Shown: positions 58,045-64,000 of the stretch, piece after piece
How the letters are laid out: the number at the start of each line of letters is the position of its first letter
Position numbering within the stretch: the stretch's first letter is position 1
Origin: CAZKWG01 sp964615375
GTDB taxonomy: Bacteria; Myxococcota_A; UBA796; CAZKWG01
Assembly (NCBI GenBank): GCA_964615375.1
Contig: CAZTOW010000042.1
Location: 1 to 64,000, forward strand
Direction: 5' to 3'
Length of the DNA: 64,000 nt
The notes under the pieces: generated by a model
Told to the model about the DNA's origin: nothing
The model's database searches: none
What the model saw: only the letters and a program-made list of their open reading frames with translations
Made by a program: the position numbers and the translations under genes

Positions 58045-59361
58045 TTAGCTGAGCCGGATCTGGCGGATCGAGCGGATGGCCGTCGGGTCGCCCGAGATCT
58101 CCTGGGCGGCCTGCACGAGGCGCAGCAGGGCCGCCTGGTCCAGCGGGCGGTCCAGGGCGGCGAGGTCATAGGCCACGCCCAGGTGCTCGAAGTCCTTGTG
58201 CGTAGACGAGAGGTTGCTGGCCCCGCCCTCGTAGATCGCCTCGTCGATCGCGCGCTTCGTGCCGCGGGCCGTGCTGTGGGCCACCGCCAGCAGCGCCGCG
58301 CCCTCCCCGCCGTCCTCGATGAGGCCCAGCCGGGTGCGGGGGCTGAACACGCAGTCGCGCACGCTGCCGAAGCGGACGAAATTGCGGAAGGTCTGCGCCA
58401 CACGGCGGGCGATGCGGGGCTGGGCCTCGTTGGTCGCGGCGCCCAGGTGCGGGGTGACGGCGATCCGCGGCTCGTCCCGGTAGGGGTTCTGCCAGAGCTC
58501 CTTGCCGTGGGGCTCGTCCGGGTAGACGTCCACCGCCGCCCGGCGGATCCGCCGCGTGCGCACGGCCTCCAGCAGGTCCTCGGCCGTGTGCAGGAAGCCG
58601 CGGGCGAGGTTCAGGAAGAGGCGCGGGCTCGACTCCGGCCGGTCGGCGCCGAGCTGCATCAGCAGGTCGCGACCCAGGACCCCGGCGTTGGAGCGCCCAT
58701 GCACGTCCTCGGCGGAGAGGTGGACCGTCACCGCGTCCGATCCGCGCAGCAGGTCGGCCACGCTGCTGGCCTGCTCCCAGCCGAATTCCTGACCCACCTC
58801 GACCGCCACCTCGCGGGTGTCGAAGAAGCGGATCTTCATCCCCATGGCCTCGGCCGCGCGCGCCACCTGGCGGCCGATGTTCCCGAGCCCCAGCACGCCC
58901 AGGGTCTTCCCCTGGATCTCGTAGCGCTCGGTGTTGGACTTGTCCCACTCCCCCGCCCTGCAGGCCACGTCGGTCTCGTAGAGCCGCCGCGACAGCGCCA
59001 CCAGGTGACCGATGGCCAGCTCGACCACGCTGCGCCCATTGGAGACGGGATCGTTGAAGACCAGCACCCCGTGGTCGGCGCAGGCCTGCTTGTCCACCGA
59101 GTCGTCCCCGATGCAGCAGAGCTGCACGGCCAGCAGCTCGGGGCAGCTCTCCACCACCCGACGGGTCACCTCTACCCGGCTGCGCTTGAACAGCGCCTGC
59201 GCCCGGCTCTCGTTCATGAGGCGGATGAGCTCGTCCTCGCCGGGCGAGCCCGGGAAGCGGACCACCTCCACCCCGTCCTCCCGCAGGAGCTCGTCGAGCA
59301 CGGGGTGAGGGTTCTCCACGACGAGCGCGCGGGTGATGGGCTCCAGCGTGATGCGTGCCAT
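58045..59361 (-). CDS. serA: D-3-phosphoglycerate dehydrogenase-like 2-hydroxyacid dehydrogenase
   Basis: A 438-residue D-isomer-specific 2-hydroxyacid dehydrogenase. NAD motif GVLGLGNIGRQVA (155-167), catalytic Arg254 (NLARG), Glu283 (YPDEP) and His305 (TPHLGAAT) are all present, as is the substrate-loop pattern FKRSRVEV...CCIGDDSVD. An insertion before NLARG (ADRPESSPR) and a C-terminal region (residues 345-438) that is not an obvious ACT domain distinguish it from E. coli SerA. It probably catalyses the first step of serine synthesis, though another hydroxyacid is possible. GGAGG precedes the ATG. Confidence 0.87.
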   Translation of the reverse strand: MARITLEPITRALVVENPHPVLDELLREDGVEVVRFPGSPGEDELIRLMNESRAQALFKRSRVEVTRRVVESCPELLAVQLCCIGDDSVDKQACADHGVLVFNDPVSNGRSVVELAIGHLVALSRRLYETDVACRAGEWDKSNTERYEIQGKTLGVLGLGNIGRQVARAAEAMGMKIRFFDTREVAVEVGQEFGWEQASSVADLLRGSDAVTVHLSAEDVHGRSNAGVLGRDLLMQLGADRPESSPRLFLNLARGFLHTAEDLLEAVRTRRIRRAAVDVYPDEPHGKELWQNPYRDEPRIAVTPHLGAATNEAQPRIARRVAQTFRNFVRFGSVRDCVFSPRTRLGLIEDGGEGAALLAVAHSTARGTKRAIDEAIYEGGASNLSSTHKDFEHLGVAYDLAALDRPLDQAALLRLVQAAQEISGDPTAIRSIRQIRLS

Positions 59362-59409
59362 GCGGCCTCCGAGGCCGGGGGGCTTATCCTGTGGGGTCCG
59401 CGCGCGCCC

Positions 59410-60942
59410 TCACTCATTGTACGCGTTCCACCCCTGGTTGTAGTATCGGTCCAGCACCGGCCGATCCATCCGGTTCGGCTCCACGCCCGCGGGCGCCTTC
59501 ATGTCCTCGGAGAACACGAACATCGCGGCCAGGGTCTCCGCGTTCAGGTAGCGGGTGGGCACGCTGGGGCGCAGGCTCTTCGGATCCACCGGCGCGCGTG
59601 AGGCCAGGATCCAGCCCCACTCACCGAAACTAGGCACATTCGTGTGAAAGGGGAATGTCTGGAGCGGGGGCTCCACCGCGGCGCGGAGCGTGGCGTCCAC
59701 ACACCAGAAGGCGTGCGGCGCGAAGAAGGGCGAGGTCGCGTGGGTGACCAGCACCCCGCGCGCGCTGAGGCGCCGGGCCAGCAGCGCGTAGAAGGATGTG
59801 GAGTAGAGCTTGGCCAGGGTGGGGCTGTGCGGATCGGGCAGGTCGGCCAGGATGACGTCGTAGAACGCCGTGTCCCGCTCGACGAAGAGCAGCGCGTCCT
59901 CGTTGTGGACGCTCACCCGAGGGTCGTTGAGCGAGCCGCCGTTCAGGGCCAGCAGCTCGGGCCGCTCCCGCGCCAGCCGGGTCATCTCCGGGTCCAGATC
60001 GACGAGGGTGATCGCGTTGACGGCGGGGTACTTCAGCACCTCGCGCGCGGCGAGCCCGTCCCCTCCCCCCAGGATCAGCACGCGCTCCGCCCGCGGCACG
60101 GCCTCCATGGCGGGGATGACCAGGGGCTCGTGGTAGCGGGCCTCGTCCGAGCTGGCGAGCTGCAGGTGCCCGTCCAGGTAGAGCCGCACGTCGTCCCGCC
60201 AGCGGGTGAGCACGACGCGCTGGTAGGCCGTGCTCTTGGCGTAGACGATGTCATCCTGGTAGTGGAGATCCTCCAGGAACCCGACCAGCTTCGCCGAGCC
60301 GACCAGGGCCACCAGCAGCAGGACCGCGCTCACCTGCACCGCGACCGTGAGCCCCCGCCGCCGCCCGCCCAGCAGCCGCAGGCCCAGGCCCGCCACGGCG
60401 AGGTTGGCCAGCCCGAACAGCACCGTCGCCCGCGCCACGCCCAGGTAGGGGATGGCCAGGAAGGGCACCAGCAGGCTCCCGACCAGCGCCCCCAGATAGT
60501 CCAGCGCCAGCGTGTCCGAGACCGCCTCGTTGAGCTCGGAGTCCTCGCGCAGGATGCGCACCAGCAGTGGGACCTCCAGCCCCACGCCCGCGCCGATGGT
60601 CACGCAGAGCCCGTAGAAGACCAGCGGGAAGAGGGGCTCCAGCAGCGCGCTCGTCGCGAAGAGCGCCACGCTGGACAGCCCGCCCAGCAGCCCGACCCCC
60701 ACCTCCACCGCCACGAAGGTGTAGAGCAGCTCGCCCCGCACATAGCGCGAGAGCCAGGCCCCGATCCCCATCGCGCACAGGAAGGTCCCCACCACCAGCG
60801 AGAACTGCCGCACCGCGTCGCCCAGCAGGTAGCTGGAGATGGCCGCCGAGAGCAGCTCGTAGGCCAGCCCGCAGGCCGCCACCACGAAGACCGAGCCGAG
60901 CAGCAGCCCGCGGCGCAGGCGGGGGGACAATGGCTGGGTCAC
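59410..60942 (-). CDS. Membrane-bound spermidine synthase-like protein
   Basis: A 510-residue protein. The GTG at 60942 is chosen because GGGGAG lies 6 nt upstream; the longer frame has only basic low-complexity residues before it. About six to seven membrane helices occupy the first 220 residues (GLLLGSVFVVAACGLAYELLSAA, FSLVVGTFLCAMGIGAWLS, ATVLFGLANLAVAGLGL). The C-terminal half is a spermidine-synthase fold: VLILGGGDGLAAREVLKY, LVDLDPEMTRLAR, DALLFVERD and VILADLPDPHSP, including the AdoMet-type binding loop and catalytic Asp. It is known to co-occur with DUF350 and DUF4178 genes, as here. The role is not settled; polyamine aminopropyl transfer at the membrane is inferred. Confidence 0.87.
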   Translation of the reverse strand: MTQPLSPRLRRGLLLGSVFVVAACGLAYELLSAAISSYLLGDAVRQFSLVVGTFLCAMGIGAWLSRYVRGELLYTFVAVEVGVGLLGGLSSVALFATSALLEPLFPLVFYGLCVTIGAGVGLEVPLLVRILREDSELNEAVSDTLALDYLGALVGSLLVPFLAIPYLGVARATVLFGLANLAVAGLGLRLLGGRRRGLTVAVQVSAVLLLVALVGSAKLVGFLEDLHYQDDIVYAKSTAYQRVVLTRWRDDVRLYLDGHLQLASSDEARYHEPLVIPAMEAVPRAERVLILGGGDGLAAREVLKYPAVNAITLVDLDPEMTRLARERPELLALNGGSLNDPRVSVHNEDALLFVERDTAFYDVILADLPDPHSPTLAKLYSTSFYALLARRLSARGVLVTHATSPFFAPHAFWCVDATLRAAVEPPLQTFPFHTNVPSFGEWGWILASRAPVDPKSLRPSVPTRYLNAETLAAMFVFSEDMKAPAGVEPNRMDRPVLDRYYNQGWNAYNE

Positions 60943-60998
60943 TTGGACTCCCCTCCCAGATCGGCCGTCCCTGGCTACCCGACTCGCCATCGCTATAC

Positions 60999-61097
60999 GG
61001 CGCCGGAGGCGCCCGCGCGCAGCGCGCCGGGGGCGCTTGCGCCGCAGATCCCGAGCGGAAGCGAGGGATCGAAGGGGCAAGCGGGGTCTTACAGACC
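60999..61097. repeat. Cluster of inverted repeats between spermidine synthase and DUF350 genes
   Basis: In this intergenic stretch: GGCGCC-GGA-GGCGCC (60999-61013); nested arms CGCTTGC (61034-61040) / GCAAGCG (61077-61083) enclosing GATCCC (61047-61052) / GGGATC (61065-61070); and GGTCT-TAC-AGACC (61085-61097). This suggests a structured RNA leader, attenuator or dispersed intergenic repeat. Confidence 0.55.
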
Positions 61098-61119
61098 GTG
61101 TTGAGCCCCCACGAGAAGA

Positions 61120-61326
61120 CTAGCTGATCGCGGCCGAGATGATGTGGGCCAGCCCGAGGATCAGCGCGCCCAGGATGATGGCCAGGGCGGTGTTGTGATC
61201 CTCCTCGATCTCCTTGCGGATCGAGAACGGGATGACCTTGGACAGCACGAAGAAGGCGCCGGCGAAGACGGCGAGCCCCACGGCCACGTAGACCAGGGTC
61301 CAGACGAGCTGCTCGGTGTGATCCAT
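61120..61326 (-). CDS. DUF350 small membrane protein
   Basis: A 68-residue DUF350 protein with two membrane helices (LVYVAVGLAVFAGAFFVLSKVI and TALAIILGALILGLAHIISAAI) joined by a charged loop (SIRKEIEEDHN), the family pattern in which the acidic E-x-x-x-N loop is conserved. GGGAG lies 6 nt before the ATG. It is part of the leftward operon with DUF4178 proteins and a spermidine synthase. Function unknown. Confidence 0.87.
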   Translation of the reverse strand: MDHTEQLVWTLVYVAVGLAVFAGAFFVLSKVIPFSIRKEIEEDHNTALAIILGALILGLAHIISAAIS

Positions 61327-61335
61327 CGGTACTCC

Positions 61336-61539
61336 CTACTTTCCGCCGCTGAGGCCGCCGCCCTGGTGGGAGCGGGTCCTGTAGATGGTGAAGAAACCAC
61401 CGCTCACGCTGTCCTGCCGGAGCGAGACCCCCTCCTCGTGCTCGACGTCGTCGACGCCCCAGCGCCCGTAGGTGCCAGCCACGGACAGCGCCGACAGCCC
61501 CACGATCAGGAGCGTGACCGGGTTGAGGATGAACCTCAC
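61336..61539 (-). CDS. Small single-pass membrane protein
   Basis: A 67-residue protein: GTG start, one N-terminal membrane helix (FILNPVTLLIVGLSALSVAGTYG), then a charged outer segment (DDVEHEEGVSLRQDS) and a Gly-rich end. It is 12 nt after the DUF4178 gene and 9 nt before the DUF350 gene, so clearly operonic. No family known to me; its conservation beside DUF4178/DUF350 should be examined. Confidence 0.7.
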   Translation of the reverse strand: MRFILNPVTLLIVGLSALSVAGTYGRWGVDDVEHEEGVSLRQDSVSGGFFTIYRTRSHQGGGLSGGK

Positions 61540-61551
61540 GAGGCACCTCGC

Positions 61552-62865
61552 TCAGTCGTCATCGTCATCGTCCCACCCCTTCCGCGCCTTCATCGCGATC
61601 AGCAGGAAGATCGCCGTCAGCCCGCAGCCCACGGCCCCCATCATCGCCCACAGCGTGGGCCGCGCGTCGGTGCGCACCTTTACGTGCAGGGGCACGCTGG
61701 CGCTGTTGGAGACCTCGGTCTCGCCCGGCGCGTCCACCGCGTGCAGCAGGAGCTGGTAGTCGCCCCGGGTCGGCACCAGGAACAGGGCGCGCTCGTCCCG
61801 CGAGCCCTCCGACCAGCTCTCCCCGTCCTCCACCCCGTAGTAGTACTCCAGGTCCACGTCATCGACGTGGATGACGGTCTCGGAGGCCCCGACGAGGGCG
61901 AAGTCGATGGCCATCCAGGCGTTCGCCAGCGAGGAGGCGTCAAAGTGGACGGCCACCGCCGTCCCGTCCTCCGGCACGCGGAAGGCGTTGGTGAGCGCCT
62001 CCCCCTCGAGCTCGTAGGGCTGGAGCGTCTGCGAGAGCACCACCTCCCCGCTCTGGATCTGGCTGATGTACAGCACGCCGTTGAACAGGACCCCCATCAC
62101 GCTGAGCGCCAGCAGGGCGCCCAGGGGCCAGCGGTCGGTGCCGCGCACCAGGGCCGAGACCTTCGGCGGGGCGCTGGCCTGGAGCTTCGGGTCGCCGGTG
62201 GCCTGGCGCAGCTCCTCGGGGCTCAGCGTCCGGCCATGGGCGACCTCCACCTCCCCGCCCTGCCGCTCGGCGTCGAAGAGATCGGGGCTGCCGTCCAGGG
62301 CCCGGAACTCGGCGTAGCGGATGCGGTCGCCCGCCTGCTGGATCCAGGGCAGCGCCCCGTCCACCCAGCTGACCGTGTACTCACCCTCGTCCGTGCAGGC
62401 CCAGCTCCGCCCGTCGCCGGTCTGGAGGCGGTCGCCCGCCTCGCAGGCCAGCGGGTCGCTGAGCGGCTGGACGTGGACATCCCACGAGAGCGTCCACACC
62501 CCCTTGTACTCGTCGAGGATGAGCGGGCTGCGCCGCGGGCTGTAGAGGTAGTAGAGCCGGGTGAGCTCGCTCGGGTCGCCGTCCTCGGTGAGCGCCAGGC
62601 GCGCCGTCACCCGGTAGCGATGCCCCTTCCACGTGAACGGCGCGTCCAGGGCCAGGGGGAAGCGTTGGGCCGCGCCGCGCCCGCCGCTCAGGATGGCGGC
62701 CTCCACGCCGTGCAGCTCCAGGCGCGCCCCGCAGGCCGAGCAGACCAGCTGCACGGCGCGCTCGTCGGCGACCTGCTGCGGCGCGCCGCAGCTCGTGCAT
62801 TGGATGGTGCGCGGCTCGAAAGGCGGCCTCGGACGCCCGAGGGTGTAGCGCTGGAGCTCGCTCAC
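61552..62865 (-). CDS. DUF4178 membrane protein with zinc ribbon
   Basis: A 437-residue protein. An N-terminal zinc ribbon has CTSCG (Cys23, Cys26) and CSACG (Cys42, Cys45). DUF4178-type beta domains follow (FTWKGHRYRVTARLAL...EYYLYSPR-like LTRLYYLYSPRRSPL, WTLSWDVHVQPL). There is a membrane helix at about residue 245 (LGALLALSVMGVLFNGVLY), an extracytoplasmic beta domain, and a second helix near the C-terminus (MMGAVGCGLTAIFLLIAM) before a tail of Asp residues. The start overlaps the preceding DUF4178 stop (GTGA). Function unknown. Confidence 0.82.
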   Translation of the reverse strand: MSELQRYTLGRPRPPFEPRTIQCTSCGAPQQVADERAVQLVCSACGARLELHGVEAAILSGGRGAAQRFPLALDAPFTWKGHRYRVTARLALTEDGDPSELTRLYYLYSPRRSPLILDEYKGVWTLSWDVHVQPLSDPLACEAGDRLQTGDGRSWACTDEGEYTVSWVDGALPWIQQAGDRIRYAEFRALDGSPDLFDAERQGGEVEVAHGRTLSPEELRQATGDPKLQASAPPKVSALVRGTDRWPLGALLALSVMGVLFNGVLYISQIQSGEVVLSQTLQPYELEGEALTNAFRVPEDGTAVAVHFDASSLANAWMAIDFALVGASETVIHVDDVDLEYYYGVEDGESWSEGSRDERALFLVPTRGDYQLLLHAVDAPGETEVSNSASVPLHVKVRTDARPTLWAMMGAVGCGLTAIFLLIAMKARKGWDDDDDD

Positions 62866-63488
62866 CAGGCCTCCCCCTCGTCGTCGAGCGTGAGCAGATC
62901 ATGGGGCAGCCAGCGCCCGCGGAAGGCGCGCACCCCGCCGGGCCGGTCCTCCAGCCCCAGGTTGTTCTTGCCGTCCAGCGAAGATCCATCGACGTATCGG
63001 AAAGTCTCACCCTCCGAAACAATCTCGGGCAGGCTCCCCTCAGCCCCCAGGCACACGGCCTCGCCGACCTCCTCCACCACCCAGGCGGTGTCGGCGAGCT
63101 CCAGCCGGCTGCCCGGGCGGAGGGCCCGGAGATCCGGGAGCTTCACCCCGGTCAGCGGCTGCTGGAGCGAGAGCTCGTGGTCGTCCTCGCTGAGCCAGCG
63201 GGTGGCGCCGCCCTGGAGCTCGACGAACCACTCGTCCCAGAAGCCGCGGCCGAAGCCGTAGCGCACCCGCCCCAGCACCACGAAGCGCCGCCCCTGGATG
63301 GCCCCGGTCGCCCCGCGGAAGAGCCGGGTGAAGCCCTCGGGCAGGATGGAGCGCTTGCCCACCGAGCGCACGGAGGCCTCGTCCCACCACACGGTGTTGC
63401 CGCAGTGCGCGCACACCGCCATCACCAGGCCCGGGTTCCGGGTCTCCAGCGGCGCGCCGCAGGCCGGGCAGGACAGCGGGGCATTCAC
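62862..63488 (-). CDS. DUF4178 protein with zinc ribbon (soluble)
   Basis: A 208-residue soluble relative of the next gene. Zinc ribbon: CPACG (Cys7, Cys10) and CAHCG (Cys26, Cys29). The DUF4178 core is GRRFVVLGRVRYGFGRGFWDEWFVELQGG, then WLSEDDHELSL and GETFRYVDGSSLDGK. It starts with GTG in the stop of the ABC ATPase gene and overlaps the following gene by 4 nt, so three genes are tightly coupled. The acceptor or substrate of these proteins is not known. Confidence 0.83.
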   Translation of the reverse strand: MNAPLSCPACGAPLETRNPGLVMAVCAHCGNTVWWDEASVRSVGKRSILPEGFTRLFRGATGAIQGRRFVVLGRVRYGFGRGFWDEWFVELQGGATRWLSEDDHELSLQQPLTGVKLPDLRALRPGSRLELADTAWVVEEVGEAVCLGAEGSLPEIVSEGETFRYVDGSSLDGKNNLGLEDRPGGVRAFRGRWLPHDLLTLDDEGEAW

Positions 63489-64000
63489 GAGAGGCGGGCC
63501 CCCGAGTCGGCGTCGAAGCGGTAGACCTTGCGGAAGCCCACGCTGGCCCGGCCCGTCGACGGCGGGGCGCCCTCCACCCGGGCCACCAGGCGCTCGCCGC
63601 CCAGGCGCAGGTGGACGAAGCTCTCGAAGCCCATGGTCTCGACGACCTCCACCTCGGCCTCGTAAGGCCCCTCGCCCAGGCTGACGTGGTGCGGGCGCAC
63701 GCCCAGCACGGCGCCCTTCTCCAGGCCGCCCAGGAAGCTCATGGCGGGGCTGCCCATGAAGCCGGCGACGAAACGGTTGCGGGGCTCCTCGTAGAGCTCC
63801 GCCGGGCTCCCCACCTGCTGCATGCGCCCGTCCTTGAGCACGGCGATGCGGCTGGCCAGGGTCATGGCCTCCACCTGATCGTGGGTCACGTAGACGATGG
63901 TGGTGCCCAGCCGCTGGTGCAGGCGCTTGATCTCCACCCGGAGCTGCGCGCGGAGCGCGGCGTCGAGGTTGGACAGGGGCTCGTCGAAGAGGAAGACCGC
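63485..64000 (-). CDS. Sugar/glycerol-3-phosphate-type ABC transporter ATPase (partial, cut by window edge)
   Basis: C-terminal 171 residues of a MalK/UgpC-family ATPase; the 5' part with Walker A and the signature lies beyond the window. Walker B and D-loop are FLFDEPLSNLDAALR, the H-loop is TIVYVTHDQVEAM, and YEEPRNRFVAGFMGSPAMSFL is the family hallmark leading into a TOBE-type regulatory domain (VLGVRPHHVSL to the end). The TOBE part is short. The overlap with the DUF4178 gene links it to the downstream operon, which is unusual for a carbohydrate importer ATPase. Confidence 0.92.
   Translation of the reverse strand, partial: AVFLFDEPLSNLDAALRAQLRVEIKRLHQRLGTTIVYVTHDQVEAMTLASRIAVLKDGRMQQVGSPAELYEEPRNRFVAGFMGSPAMSFLGGLEKGAVLGVRPHHVSLGEGPYEAEVEVVETMGFESFVHLRLGGERLVARVEGAPPSTGRASVGFRKVYRFDADSGARLS

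Noticed and set aside
61144..63261. 705-codon + strand frame opposite the DUF4178/DUF350 operon
   Set aside because: Shadow of well-supported leftward genes that show zinc ribbons, membrane helices and start-stop overlaps.
1..64000. tRNA, rRNA, CRISPR arrays, insertion sequences and prophage genes
   Set aside because: Most gaps are below 200 nt and those I read show no cloverleaf, regular spaced repeats, transposase or integrase motifs. A covariance-model scan was not possible.

Overview
The window is very GC-rich, gene-dense chromosomal DNA from a Gram-negative bacterium. It encodes many lipoproteins with clear lipoboxes, Tat-exported DUF1501 proteins, MopE-type Asp/Cys metal-binding repeats, an FG-GAP propeller, two giant alpha-2-macroglobulins and a NYN/LOTUS protein. 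Together these suggest a myxobacterium or related delta-proteobacterial lineage (Myxococcota). This is inferred from gene content, because no rRNA or other taxonomic marker is present. I saw no tRNA, rRNA, CRISPR array, insertion sequence or intact prophage.

Layout. 0.2-12.9 kb: leftward operon of two paralogous alpha-2-macroglobulin lipoproteins with a small lipoprotein between them. Only one paralogue keeps the CxEQ thioester motif. 13.0-18.2 kb: leftward cluster of an FAD oxidoreductase, a NapH/FixG-like membrane ferredoxin, a CrtC/DUF2804-like protein, a possible Fe(II)/2-oxoglutarate oxygenase and a lipoprotein. 18.2-20.7 kb: alpha/beta hydrolase, then a translationally coupled AAA ATPase plus DUF3226 TOPRIM pair resembling split OLD-type defence systems. 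20.8-24.9 kb: secreted haem-motif protein, lipoprotein, DUF1501 protein and MopE-type lipoprotein, closed by a probable terminator. 25.0-28.8 kb: three barrel-like exported proteins, an ECF sigma factor and a FecR-domain membrane protein. 28.9-32.5 kb: a large multidomain effector-like protein (DUF4157, Tlde1-like, DUF4157, NodB deacetylase) and small membrane proteins that could be immunity factors. 33.4-37.0 kb: a second DUF1588/DUF1501 cluster. 37-50 kb: a mosaic of small loci containing several toxin-antitoxin modules: a VapBC pair, a decayed DUF433/DUF5615 pair, a TacAT-like GNAT pair, a Phd-VapC-Dam methylase operon and an orphan nucleotidyltransferase. Interspersed are a FG-GAP lipoprotein, VOC proteins, a patatin, an MscS channel, an esterase, a GT-C-like membrane protein and a DUF2071 protein. 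50-54 kb: MoxR/VWA pair divergent from a NYN-LOTUS protein. 54.1-58.0 kb: zinc-type metal uptake operon without an ATPase. 58.0-64.0 kb: SerA-like dehydrogenase and a leftward operon of an ABC ATPase (cut by the window edge), two DUF4178 proteins, two small membrane proteins and a membrane spermidine synthase.

Many adjacent genes share 4-nt ATGA/GTGA/TTGA start-stop overlaps, which defines the operons well. The most interesting candidates are the twin-DUF4157 effector with possible immunity genes, the ATPase/TOPRIM pair, the TacAT-like pair with an unusual antitoxin, the TA-methylase operon and a DUF5615 toxin inactivated by an internal deletion beside an intact antitoxin.
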